From NCBI GenBank assembly GCA_037176845.1, contig JAYKXP010000021.1:1-64000 (forward strand): DNA of 64,000 nt, written 5' to 3'. The notes below the pieces were generated by a model. That model was given only the letters and a program-made list of their open reading frames with translations, was not told the origin of the DNA and searched no databases. This document shows positions 22,021 through 33,099 of this stretch, in pieces (the stretch's first letter is position 1; each line of letters begins with the position of its first letter). The position numbers and the translations under genes were made by a program. The DNA is from Paramarasmius palmivorus. Its lineage: Eukaryota > Basidiomycota > Agaricomycetes > Agaricales > Marasmiaceae.

Positions 22021-22860
22021 ATGCTGGCTGACAATATGTACTCTAAGCATTCGAGTCCAGTAGCGCAGCTTTCGCCCCGCAAGTCACTCCACAGATTAGC
22101 TTCATCCTCGATATCCTTACGACACGTTCAACCTAATCAACGTAACAGTTCCACCAATCCGGGTTCTTCACCTTCACAACCCAATACCGTGACGCCTAGC
22201 GAATCAAGCCGCAATGTCCCACTGATAATAGGTGCAATAATCGGATCAGTCCTATTTATCATCATGCTTTTCTCGCCAGGATACCTCTACTTGGGAAGAA
22301 AAGGACGATACACCAAGCCTACACTTATCGATCCGTATACCACGGAGAATAGCAAGTCGAGCGAACTTCGATGGTCTAAAATCAGGGAGTACGAGGAGTC
22401 TGAGGCGAGTAATGATGCCAAACATAGCGTAACAGATCAGATCGACCAATGCGAGCAGGGAACGTCCACACGTCATTGGGTTTATCTTCCAATAGTGAGA
22501 CCTCAATCCAGTCTCACTTCACCCAACGACTCAACACTGCATTCAGTAGATAAACTCGGACATAACACTGGTCCAGTTGCTGGTGTACTCCCTTTGATGA
22601 TCTCCGAGCTAGCCGTGGAAGACATGCACATCCAGAAAACACTTCACCGTGCCCAGATAGCATCTGGGATTCTGATGTACCACGGAGAAAGAAGCAAGAG
22701 TGAATGCTGAGTGGCCGTGGAGTGGTCAAGAGCAATGTTGATATCTGCAGTGATTCTGATACATCACAGCTGCCTGAAGTAGGAAGAGAACGCCGCCGAA
22801 TTGTTCATCTTGATGATAGTGGTTGGAGACCGTCTCCAGGGGTACCTCGTATATGAAGCG
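22021..22860 (+). pseudogene. B2: rearranged family-B protein with two membrane segments
   Basis: A 229-codon frame starts at 22,021 with a Ser/Pro-rich stalk, a helix (I-I-G-A-I-I-G-S-V-L-F-I-I) and a basic L-G-R-K-G-R tail. It then runs into a stretch matching the B4 intron before its last exon (here with GC instead of GT at the donor) and a second, B4-like helix start (G-P-V-A-G-V-L). About 30 bases of that second helix are deleted, shifting the frame and producing a stop at 22,708. The D-S-G-W-R-P motif survives out of frame near 22,820. It looks like a recombinant and is probably inactive; a truncated product from the first helix remains possible. Confidence 0.5.
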
Positions 22861-23013
22861 AAGGTTTGAGTGTGAACTTATGTGATTGTGTTGCCGCCTC
22901 GGTACGATCTGTACCGATTTATGCCTGGATTGATGAACAGCACCAAGATATACGTACCACGACTTTCTCTTTTTCCGTCAACTCTATCAGTTCAGATGGT
23001 TGCAATCTGAAAA

Positions 23014-23051
23014 GCATTGCAAAACACAGCTTTGGGTGAGATTACAAAACC
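23014..23051 (+). promoter_or_regulatory. Upstream copy of the family-A promoter block before A3
   Basis: GCATTGCAAAACACAGC followed by TTTGGGTGAGATTACAAAA. It is 156 bases upstream of a second copy, so A3 has a duplicated promoter. Confidence 0.55.
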
Positions 23052-23169
23052 AATGCTACTGTTCAATGTTCACCACTTTTTTCCAATCTTTTTCTGCGAG
23101 CCGAAGCCCTTTAAATAGGACTTACATCACCGGTTGATGATCACTGGTATCCATGATCTTAACTGAAAC

Positions 23170-23208
23170 GCATCGCAAAACACAGCTTTGGGCAAGGACA
23201 TAAAATCG
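23170..23208 (+). promoter_or_regulatory. Family-A promoter block with TATA, A3
   Basis: GCATCGCAAAACACAGC, then ACATAAAATC, 75 bases before the A3 ATG. Confidence 0.6.
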
Positions 23209-23282
23209 GGGACACAAGTCGGTGCTCAACACTTATCTCGTAACATTCTCCCGCTGTAGACCGACACAGACCTCCATGAAAA

Positions 23283-24635
23283 ATGGGACTTTTGGCTTTC
23301 CCCCTGGGTTCGACGTTTGTATTCGTCATGTTTTACGGTACGACAAGAGTGTCTCCAACGAGTATGTTTCTCAAAAACCTCTTAGGTTGCTATATGGTAC
23401 TTTCTGCATTCCACGCATACCACCTTGTCATACGTAAAAAAGATATGCACCGGACACAGGTTCTACTGCTTGCCGTTTTATTAGTACTTATAACAATTGT
23501 GCTGGTAATGCGCTTTGTCCTCCTGTCTATCCTGCTAGATACCTCGCCCGCGGAATTAGACAACAGATGGAATCAAAACAGTCAGAGTTCAAGGCTTGTC
23601 CTTCGGAGACTATTCACAGGCACAATGTTTGTACGTATCATGTCGGCTTCTATATGCAATGTGTTGATCCTTCAATAGACCCTTGGAATATTTTATGGTA
23701 TCATCCAGGAATGTATCGCAAGGCTTTGACTAACCTATCGTTATAGGTTCATATACATCTCTTCTTGTCCAATACATCTACACCTTGAAGAAGCCTTGGG
23801 AACGGAAGATAATATTTCCTTCAGTTGTTCTGATTATGGCAACAGCCAGTGTCATCCTTCACTTTGTAGAGATGGAGATGTTGGCGCTGATCAGAGAATT
23901 TCATCCTCGAGACTTACTCCAATTCGGCTATCCTACACCGCAAGGCCTAGCATTCGTATGTATTTTCTCGGTATTGATCCTTGAGATCTGATATTGGCTG
24001 TAACAGGAAGTCGGATCACTTTATGGTATGCATATTATACCGTTGGTAGTGACGACAACCTCACCCATTCTATCAGGCATATATACAGTACTTTTTGTGC
24101 AGTGCACATACGTCCTGATCAAGTACAGAAAAGAAGATCATCGAATTCCTGGGCTTCACCAGCAGGAGAATGTATCAACTTATTGTTGCTATTACGTACG
24201 TTTATATTTCCTTATGAGCGCAACACTCTGAAAGCTTTATTACACAGCCTTGAATCGGGTATGATGTACTCCCTTATACTTGTCGTATTCGCTGCAGTAT
24301 CAGCAAGTATGGTCAATATCCTTTCAACTCACAGGCCAGACTATGACTTTTCCAAGCTGGGTGTTGCAGCTTCTGTTGCTCAAAATGGCGTTATTCATGT
24401 GTTGGTAAGTCTCGATCAGGCTTTGATACCAGATATGCACCAATAATATCAACAGGGAATTTCACAGACTTTGATTATCGTGCGTATTGCGTTGGGTCTC
24501 AGCCACTCCAGCGTGGACGAAGCAGTAACAACTATGCGTGCTGCTGAGGCGAAATCCAAGTCTACAGCCACGGGAACCTCGGACACAGTACTTGACATAT
24601 CCCCAGCCAACCAGCTAAGAGCCGGTGACGTGTAG
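23283..24635 (+). pseudogene. A3: family-A gene with internal deletion and frameshift
   Basis: Exons 1-5 align with A4 and are open: 23,283-23,337, 23,386-23,630, 23,679-23,697, 23,747-23,955 and 24,007-24,025. The next piece (24,077-24,195) starts as exon 6 and turns, at about 24,143, into the end of exon 11. Everything between is deleted, including the W-R-x-Y-V-V-W core. The fused exon has 119 bases where 574 are expected, so exons 12 (24,248-24,404) and 13 (24,456-24,635), otherwise intact, are read out of frame. The product would lack the core, so it is a pseudogene. Confidence 0.8.
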
Positions 24636-24959
24636 GCTCAGCAGTAGCTCACTAAATAGGTGATAATTTGATGTGTGGACCCGAATAAACATCCTTGATT
24701 GTTACTACTACCTGTTGGGCTCATAATACTTATCCACATCCTGATTCTCGGAGGGAAACAACAACCTCCAGGGCAAAGGGAGTTGCGCGGTCCTTGATCA
24801 TTACCACGATCTGCGTCATTTGTTGAGCAGACTCATCCGAATCATCAATTAAAAGGTTTTCGAGTATCGCAGCTGCGTGGGTCGTATATATCATCAAATG
24901 CCTTACTCAGTGACATTGATGGTGTTTCGCCGGCATAGTATTATCCTTCGCTACATCAC

Positions 24960-25345
24960 GATGTATTTGCTCCAATGCATCCAAATCGAGTACTGACCAT
25001 GCAAAAGTATTCCGCACTTTCTTATCTGAGTCTATATTTCTTCCGCCGAAGAAGCCTCTCTGTGCCTCTACTCATGAATGGAAAACATGGTCTGTTGAAT
25101 GAGGCCGTCGACGGAGGTACTGCATATCAACGCGAACGTGCAAAGTGTCTATGTTATTGGTACAAATGTCGATACAATGCAGTATTCTCAATCTTGGGCC
25201 AGTGATATCTATAAGTACAAATCAAGGGGTTAGATAGAACTAGAAGGTAATTACCCATTCTCCTTCTCAGAGTCAATGTGTACAGTCTAAAGTCAATCGT
25301 CAATCAAAGTTGAACAGGGGAACTCTATTGAAGTACTTACCCACA
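24960..25345 (-). pseudogene. C3: relic of a family-C surface protein
   Basis: On the minus strand this matches pieces of C1: the end of the ectodomain near 25,345, the intron carrying the readable T-A-E-N-E-N-G-type exon, and the last exon from L-R-R-R-P to Q-R-G-F-F-G-G. Most of the stalk and the membrane helix are deleted, and a stop falls before V-E-A-Q-R-G-F-F. It is inactive. It interrupts the A-G/R-B order between A3 and G3. Confidence 0.6.
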
Positions 25346-25349
25346 TCAG

Positions 25350-25670
25350 TAGACACCACGGTCCCGGCATTTCGGCACGCCAATGGCATGCCCGTGGCAT
25401 TTTTGGCCGAAATGCCGAATGCGACAGGCCAGGCCCTGTTTAGCGGAATGCCGGCCGGTCCTCCCACCACAAAGGCACCCAACGATACCACAGATACGAC
25501 GTTTGACCTCTGAAATTCTACTGCTGGGTTTTGGTTTAAATATAAAGTCAGATACTTCCATCCCTTGTGAGTATACACCTTACTCTGTCTCGAAAGTTTG
25601 GCCGTTCACATTTCAAAATGCCAAAAATGCCAAAAATGCCGTAAACTGCCGAAATGTTAGGTGTGTGTCT
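25350..25670. repeat. Cluster of GGCATTT/AAATGCC inverted motifs
   Basis: CGGCATTTCGGCACGCC (25,365-25,381), GCCGAAATGCCGAATGC and AAAATGCCAAAAATGCC (25,616 on) repeat a GGCATTT core in both orientations. The stretch is GC-richer than its surroundings. No protein frame is convincing. It may be the remnant of an inserted element. Confidence 0.35.
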
Positions 25671-25699
25671 ACTGATGCAGTGATGGCACCGTGGAACTT

Positions 25700-26279
25700 A
25701 TGACTGAACAGTTTGATCACCGTCTGCTATCGGGACCGAGACGTCCAAATCCGAGATTCTGAATGCTGGGCAATTGATACTTGGTTCTTTCACGAGACAT
25801 CGACAATCGAAATTGGGCTATCGTTATCACCAGAGGTCTTGCAACAATTGTGACTTACAGCTGTACGTTGGGCGATGTGATATCAGAAACAGAAGAGTTT
25901 ATGATTCAAAGCTTTGATAGAATAACAGTCTGAACTTCCGTAACGACAGTTGTTCATCCGAGACCATTCATGATGAGTATAGCGAGATGCTCTTGTTAAC
26001 AGTTCTAGATATCGAACATAGATCAACTGCGACGATTAAGTCTCGTCGATTTCAGGTCTGGGTGTGAACGGAATTAAGCTACCCACAAGCTATTGCATGA
26101 CCCGCGTCCGACCTTCCAACCATGAAGGCAACACTTTTTGAAGTGGTTTGATGTAGACGAGAACTGAGATATAAATTCAAGGTTAATGCACAAGTAAGGG
26201 CAACGGGAATACAATCGTCAGCTCACGTTGTCCTGTTCAAAATTGTATCGCGTAGTATCTGTACCACTATGAACAACAA
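25700..26279. other. Spacer before G3
   Basis: No gene or repeat could be supported in this stretch. Confidence 0.35.
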
Positions 26280-27020
26280 ACGCGCCACTCCCAATTCGCT
26301 CGGTATTGGGCCCATCCATAGCCTTGAAACATGTTTTCCGTGCGGCACATTGACATTTCGTCAGGTATACTCTCCAAAAGAGTGATATGTCTGAGAGAAA
26401 CCAGTGTACCGATCCTTGTCTGCAAGTGATGAAGCTGTGGAGCAGGAAACTGTTCGTTAGGGTAGCTCGAGGAAAGTTATTTGTCTTGGAACAGGTTAAT
26501 CAGAGATACAAGGCATACCCTTTGATACCATATAACGAGCTTCATCGTTGAACTTGTCCGTGGAGTACCTACGATGTCTTTGGATACTCAGATAGCTCGC
26601 GAGAATACCTGTTACAATTCATCGGGGTTCGAGGTGACGCAATGGGACGTTACGGATGGTGAATCAGACCGAGATTGACTAGAAGAACGTGGCTGGGCGG
26701 TTTTCGTCGGAACAGAGCAGACTGAGGCGAAACTTGTCACACCCTGAAGAGATAAGAGTTGCGATGAGACGTACATACTTTGCCGTAGTATGAACTTCAC
26801 CGCACCAGACCATTGAATCTGGTGTTTATATGGTTTTCTGCCCCCAGTGCCCTGTAGATTTGGAACTTCGGCGTCGTGTCTGACGGGGTTTCAAAAAGAT
26901 GAAAAGGATCACTGTTTGATCGACGAAGGAGACCTACTGTAGGCCGCAATGGCCTACAGTGTGATCTCGGTGATGAAAGAATCACGCTGATCAGTATTGA
27001 GTTCGGCGTTTCGGAGGAAC
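26280..27020 (-). repeat. G3: third copy of the G repeat
   Basis: It shares GGAGTACCTACGATG, GATACTCAGATAGCTCG and the exon edge A-V-K-F-I-L-R before a GT with G2. On the minus strand a Ser/Thr-rich open piece (26,612-26,765) follows an acceptor. The pieces cannot be joined in one frame. A perfect CTACTGTAGGCC...GGCCTACAGT inverted pair lies at 26,933-26,961. Confidence 0.4.
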
Positions 27021-28500
27021 TCGGGTAACCCTAACCCAAGCCAAGAGCAAACGAACTATTAGTCATCTGCGCATCTCAATTCACCACCACGATCTCCCAT
27101 TGTTCCATCTCCGTCGATGACTAGTCGCAAAGCATACGAGAGGTATCATAGGGCTGTTTGGTTAGAATAGGACGCTAGAGTGAATCGTGAGTGAACTCGA
27201 CAGTGGTTTCCATTCACTTGCTTACATCGTTGCGCAGATCGATAACGCAGCCCTCGTATGAAGATGGCGTTGGTATTGGTGCAGAACTGATGTTTAGGGG
27301 GGTAGTCGAAGAGGTGCGTATCTCCGTCTTCCTCTAAATGCTTTCCGTCTTGCTCATGCATCATTGTAGGGTATCACCGCGTCCTTGTTTCGACTCGAAT
27401 GCCAGCTCAACACGACGTATGACAGCATCCGGCCACCTTGTACTAGCGATACATCAACCAAAGAACACCAGCTTAACGTCAACACGCATCTGGATACCTG
27501 CAACGAAGAAGCGTTTTCAAATGCAGTGCCTTGGACAGTGTAGAGGTACATAGCCCGCCATTCACGAACCCTTGCTCTTTCCCATGTGTGCATTGCTCTC
27601 GAAGAGCCGCTTAGCATTCATTAGAGCCCTCCCCGCACCGCCTACATGTCAACGTCGCTATGCCTTCCCACTCTCGACTTCCGTTCGAGTACAGACTCCT
27701 CACACCTCCGACTCGACCATCACCTGTCTGATTTCTAGAATCAAACCGCAACCGCCCCTTGTCGTCTCCTTCTCTTTGGAATCGACACTCCTCTCGGTTC
27801 GATAGTGCTGGTTACCTACGGAACTCACGTCGCTCTTTTTCAACGATTGGTGATCGACGTGACTCCTTCCCGGAGCAACCATTACCTTCCCCATCACTAT
27901 CACCTATTTCCTTCCACGACACCTACTATCCCTCATCCCTCCGTAGACGATAAGTTTATCCCACGTAGGATTAATGCTTTGGTTCTGCCGCCTCGCTCTT
28001 TCGTCTCGTTCGTCTCGCTCGGGACAAAATCTAAACTTGCTTTGGGTGTACACGCTGCCCCCTGCTCATAGTGGGGGGTCAGAGAATACCCTTCCCCTCC
28101 CTCCACTGAAACCACGCCGAGGATCATCAGGCTGTTCTACTCGTTTTCTGTTTTGTATCGTTCTCGATGAACCTTCCTCTCCACGCGAAGGTGCCGGATT
28201 TCCCTCGTTGTGGACGACAGTAGTAGTACGGAATACAATGCCGTTTTTTACTTCATACAATAATCATCGGGGACGGGGGTCGGGGGTAGAGCCAGGGGTA
28301 TGGGGCATCTAGTGTCAGCGAGACACATTTACGCACCTCTCGAGGAACCGGACGCTTTTCTCTCCCTGCACCCGTCCTGGGTATCCATCTTGTTTCATGC
28401 TGTCTAGGTGTTAGTTCTCAGAGGTGGTGACTCTGAATGCGTACCCGTACCTCATTTTTGTGTCCTACGTAGAATATCACGTCGTGATTTCTGGGTAAAC
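27020..28500 (+). repeat. R3: R repeat with the longest readable spliced frame
   Basis: After the telomere-like box (27,026-27,037) an exon near 27,239-27,311 reads G-I-G-A-E-L-M-F-R-G-V-V-E-E. It splices (GTGCGT...TTGTAG) to 27,369-27,540, reading C-Q-L-N-T-T-Y-D-S-I-R and E-E-A-F-S-N-A-V-P-W, ending in a stop. In R2 and R4 that last stop is a sense codon and the frame continues after another intron with T-A-Y-M-S-T-S-L. No copy is fully open: the expected first exon (27,116-27,190) has stops in all frames. Probably a family of dying genes or a non-coding transcript. Function unknown. Confidence 0.45.
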
Positions 28501-28679
28501 ACATGTTCCGTTTGTCGAAGTCAAACCCACGACCTTTACATCGAAGCGTGCATACTCCAGTTCGCTACCTTTGTTAATTGTTGATGAGATGATATCACGC
28601 TCCAAACTGTGGCTATTCTCTCGCTCACCGTCAAGCAAAACACTCAGAACGAGCAAAACTCTTGCTGTCATGCTAAATA

Positions 28680-29235
28680 GGTACCTTCAAAGTTCGGAGC
28701 TACGTCGTAGCTGTAGCTGGTAGAAACGGTCCAAACAAAGGTGACTTACTGTGACCCAGATGTGACTCCCGTGTGACCTTCTGTGACCTTGCGTTCAAGT
28801 CGCTCATTCCCGCTATGTAGTACTCGTTTTTACCTGATTGAGACGCACTATTTACTCTCAAATGGTTAGAGGTGCTCCTTGAAAGGTTATCAGCTATCCA
28901 AATTTCAGCGGAGGGCCAACAAATCTGCGAAAATCCCTGAACTCATCATTGCTATTGTAAAAGCTGGACCAAATTTCTGGACTACTTATTCTCTCTCTCT
29001 GAAGGAGTTCATCGGTGGATGGAAAATTGTTCAGATGAAAGGCACACACAGTATTCCATGTCATTGTGTAAGTTTTCACGCATTTCCTAGGGATTCGGCA
29101 CTATGGCGGGATGGCATTGAGTGGAAGAGGCCAGATTGGGGATGTCACGCTCGCGCGAGAAATTCACTTGTTTGTACAATTACATCATTTTCTACGAGCT
29201 ACAGCTACGACGTAGCTCCGAACTTTGAAGGTACC
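28680..29235. mobile_element. MITE-like element with about 47-base terminal inverted repeats
   Basis: The left end reads GGTACCTTCAAAGTTCGGAG, and the right end is its reverse complement up to 29,235. The match extends about 47 bases with one mismatch. Each arm contains the palindrome AGCTACGTCGTAGCT. The 460-base interior has TGTGACC repeats (28,740-28,790) and an open frame of no recognisable kind. No transposase is seen. It lies between R3 and H3; the other three units lack it. Confidence 0.75.
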
Positions 29236-29439
29236 AATGATCATGTGAGGCACCGAAGAGCAATGGGACTTTGCTTATCACAGTAAGCTACTCCCGTGTC
29301 GAGATTGGTCCGGGTGAAAACAGGATACAGTTGTCAGGCCACGATCTCTCCTTTTCTCTTCTCGTTCACCTTGTACCAGATTTCCCTCGCAACTCACTGG
29401 CTATGTATGTGGTATACCAGTTTACGGTAGTAGATTGGA

Positions 29440-29695
29440 ATAAAGTCTCGTTTCTTTTATCGTTGATGATGCTCATGAGTACAGCGCCTATTACACTGCA
29501 TTCATCAACGGACAGCACGTTCTCCTAGGCTTGTACAATGCCTCAAGGCCTCACGCCGCTTTGCGAATCATCTCCAGCTTTGTGCGTGCTTTGTGCGTTT
29601 ATCGAATCAACATGCACTCGCCCCTCTACTCAAAAAACGCTTCCCATCCAGGTGACTTCAGATATCACCTGAGCCACGACGAACATGGCGTGTGA
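29440..29695 (+). pseudogene. H3: open fragment of unknown frame
   Basis: The stretch reads I-V-D-D-A-H-E-Y-S-A-Y-Y, then L-G-L-Y-N-A-S-R-P-H-A-A-L-R-I-I, to a TGA near 29,692 (about 80 codons). It resembles H2. An acceptor-like AATAAAG precedes it. No known domain was recognised. Confidence 0.35.
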
Positions 29696-29759
29696 TGACA
29701 AGGGGTGACAAGATCGCCTCGACGTGCAGAATTGTACGATGAAGTGTAATAATCACATT

Positions 29760-30580
29760 ATGTACTTCGAGTTGTCAGACAAACAATGTATCCTCATCCG
29801 CATATTCGTTTCCTTTGACTCCAAACACGAGTCTATTGTCCAATGCTCGTACACATCTTTGATATTGATCTCAACGATTACCGTATCATGATCTAGGTCA
29901 AATTGCGCTACTTTACAGCAGCATGTATGACAGGGTGTGTCCAAACGTCTCTGTTATTTGATGACCGCTCACTTCTTCCCCGGACAATATCCTCGTTCAT
30001 GACCCTGGCCGTGTGTGGTCCTGTGTTACTTCTAGTCTGACACCGTAAATCACATTGGGCCGCCTTTTCATCTCAGCGGTATGTTTGGTTACCATCGCTT
30101 TTACTAATATCAACGACTACATCAAGTGGAACAGTAATCGAAAACGTTACCCCTACGATGGTTTCGATGGCAGATGATAAAATCACACTCTTTATTCGAT
30201 TGCACCAAGCTCCTGGACCGCTAAAGGCATCCGACTCTAGCTCTCTTATTTGCTAATCAGGCGGGCACGTCAAACGCTACTTGTGGGGAATCTCCTCAGG
30301 GTTAGTACGTTTATGTCTTCTTGACAACCGCGCATCGCATAATCCTGATTCCATAGCACGTAGTGTAATCGACTTGATGATCCTGATTCTTGTTGGGTGC
30401 ATCACTCTTTGAGCGCACCGTCATCCAGAACACATTCCACTGTACTCAGATAGCAATTGGAGATCTGATGTACCACAGAGAAAGAAGTAAGAGTCGAGGT
30501 TGATATTCGCAGTGTCTCGAACGCATCACAGCTGCCTGAAGAAGCGAACACCGCCGAATTATGTATCTTGATGATGGTGT
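29760..30580 (+). pseudogene. B3: family-B gene lacking stalk and most of the helix
   Basis: The 5' region (29,770-30,080) and ectodomain exon (30,090-30,298) align with B4. The start is W-L-P-S-L-L-L-I-S, then V-I-E-N-V-T-P-T-M-V-S. A stop appears at L-I-C. The stalk exons are deleted, so that the sequence jumps to the helix (L-M-I-L-I-L-V-G) and then to broken tail sequence ending in a frame-shifted D-D-G remnant of D-S-G-W-R-P. It runs directly into the A4 promoter region. Confidence 0.65.
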
Positions 30581-30639
30581 GTAATCATATCGTTCCGGTA
30601 TCAATGGCTTCATATGGTTTCGTAGCTGCGAACTCGAAG

Positions 30640-30678
30640 GCATTGCAAAACACAGCCTTGGGTGAGAATATAAAATCA
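30640..30678 (+). promoter_or_regulatory. Family-A promoter block with TATA, A4
   Basis: GCATTGCAAAACACAGC, then GAATATAAAATCA, 65 bases before the A4 ATG. It is the best TATA match of the six blocks and drives an intact gene. Confidence 0.65.
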
Positions 30679-30742
30679 AAGCTAAAACTTGGTGTTCACC
30701 ACTTGTCCCCTAACTTCCCCTGCCAACCAAGGCTCTTGCACA

Positions 30743-32809
30743 ATGGGATTTTTAGCGTTTCCCCTAGGTTCGACATTTGTATTTGTCATCTTTTACGGTA
30801 TGACAAGAGTGCGTTTGGTGGGCATGTCACTCAAAGTTCCTTTCCTAGGTTGCTACGTGGGGTTTTCTGCGTTCCGTACGCGCCATCTCCTCATCGGTAA
30901 AAAGGACAAATGCCGAACACAGATTCCAACCCTTGCCCTTCTACTGATACTAATAACAATTGGACTTGTGCTACGCTGTATCCTACTATTTATACTGGAT
31001 CAGGAACCGACGACAGAAAGCCAGCGTCTCAAGATCTACAGGCTCTTCTCAGGCTTGATGTTTGTGCGTGATCTTTTGGTATCTAACCCAGCTGGAACTA
31101 AATATACAACAGATAATTGGAGTGTTTTATGGTATGATTCGATGCATCGATGCATCGCAATGTTTTCATTAACAACACATCTCCCAGGGTCATATGGATC
31201 CCTTATTACCCAATATATTTTCGTCTCAAATAAACCCTGGAACTCGAAGATTATATTTCCTTTGACTGTTCTCATAATGGCGAAAGCAAGTGTCATTATT
31301 CACTTCTTGGAGGTGAAAATGCTGGGGGATTGGCTCAGGGGAATTCTGCCCGAGGATCTGCACATAGAGCTACTCAAATATCCTACACAGCAGGGTTTAG
31401 CATTGGTAAATATTTGCCCTGCATTAAGCCTGCAGTTTATCAAAATCTCACACTAACATACAGGAAGTTGGGACACTTTATGGTATAAGTGTTGTGTCGG
31501 TGATGGCAGTGACGACTCATTCGTTTAATCAGGTATATATGCAGTCCTTTTTGGACAATGCATATACGTTCTGGGCAAGCATGGAAAAGAGAGCCACAAG
31601 AATCACATCCTTCTCCTTTCTTTTATGTTTGTGCTAATAACGTTGGGCACCGTTGTTATCAACCTCATCGAGACCTTGCAAATTCAAGTTAAAATGTAAG
31701 TGAGATCCTTCCAATCGAGGACTTTCATTAAGCCTTCGGATAGGTACCCCATGGTTAGAATGATTATATTGTTTCTTTTGAAGTGAGAAACTACTTCTCA
31801 TAGCGCTTCATTTAATGAGAAATACTTGAACAGTGCAACTGCTGATGTGATAATGGTAGGATATGCTAGGTACTCATCATATACTGAAGCTGATGGCATT
31901 GTGATTAGATATGGCGAGTCTATGTTGTATGGGGAAGACGACGATGGACAATGATTCTACCTGGATGTCTGTGTTTCCTAAATCACGGTCAGCCTTTACT
32001 TTGGGACTGGAAATTAATTGACTGTTCGCAGTGCTCGCGCTATTTGTGATCATCCGTTATCGTGGTGGCTGGGAGTTTCTTGGCAGAAGACGGGATGATA
32101 ATCTCGTTGACCCACCAACTACCGGTTTCAAATCGCAGTATTCATACAACTATATCACTTGTGCCCTATACTTTGGTACAGCGCTCACAAATGCATTTGT
32201 AACGGCTATGATAGGTGGGTTAGAAATCAGTCTTTCTAAGCAGTTTGCTGACCCCAGATCTTCAGCTGGGCGCGTCTTTTATATCTCATGTAAAGCGAAA
32301 GAGGTTCTGGGGCTGAAAAGCAGAAAAATGTATCATCTTGTCGTTTCTATTACGTGGGTTCATGATTTTTTGCAAGCACCAGCTTCTATTCAACCCTTAC
32401 AAAGCCTTGAGTCGGGTATGATGTACTCCTTCACACTCGTCGTATTTGCTGTAGTGGAGACATATACAATCAACCGTGTAATCAACACCCTCACGCACGG
32501 GATGTCGGCCAGCGGTGACTATTTTGACGCATTGATAATCGCTGCATCGGTGATTCAAAATGCTGTAATCTATGTATTGGTTAGTCTTCAGATATCCAAC
32601 TAGGCAGTTGACTCACACTACATACATAGGGTATCTCACAGATTTTGATTGTTGTGCGTATTGCGTTGGGTCTCAGCCATTCCAGCGTAGACGAGGCGGT
32701 AACAACCATGCGTGCATCTGAGGCGAAGTTCAAGTCTACGATCACGGAAACCGTGAGGACAGTGCTTGATGTATCCCCGGACAACCAGCCAAGGCCTGGA
32801 GCCGCGTAG
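30743..32809 (+). CDS. A4: intact long family-A multi-pass membrane protein (484 aa)
   Basis: Thirteen exons: 30743-30797, 30849-31063, 31113-31131, 31188-31405, 31464-31482, 31533-31695, 31744-31782, 31834-31855, 31909-31987, 32032-32214, 32266-32353, 32405-32579, 32630-32809. They total 1,455 bases with no internal stop. Residues 1-90, 91-169 and 170-229 repeat a two-helix module; exons 3 and 5 are 19-base mini-exons encoding I-I-G-V-F-Y-G and E-V-G-T-L-Y-G. Then come V-I-M-I-W-R-V-Y-V-V-W-G-R (about 245-257), L-P-G-C-L-C-F, further helices and a tail with L-G-L-S-H-S-S-V-D-E-A. I estimate 10-12 membrane spans. The core is of the kind seen in uncharacterised agaricomycete membrane proteins. 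A receptor, channel or transporter role cannot be told from sequence alone. Confidence 0.87.
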
Positions 32810-33099
32810 ATTCGACTTGCCGGTCCCTCAGTGACCAATGATCCGTTGTATATACTCGACTCAATTTCCAATGCTCTCTCGTTGGCCTCGTATTACTCGT
32901 TAGAAACATGGCAAGGCGCACCACTTTAGGATCGTTGGAGGGAATTCAGGAAGCAAAAAACCATGAGGTAGAACGGAGTTGCGCAGTATCTAATCATTCT
33001 TGTCGTCACTTCCCATGTATGAACGCTCTGGAATCGTATGACCGTTCAGAGACAATCCCACGGCCGATTACTCGTCAACACAGGATGTACCCCTCCTGG

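Noticed and set aside
30743..32809. Naming family A as a G-protein-coupled receptor
   Set aside because: Span number is above seven in the long copies and no receptor-class signature is visible. Only multi-span membrane protein is supported.
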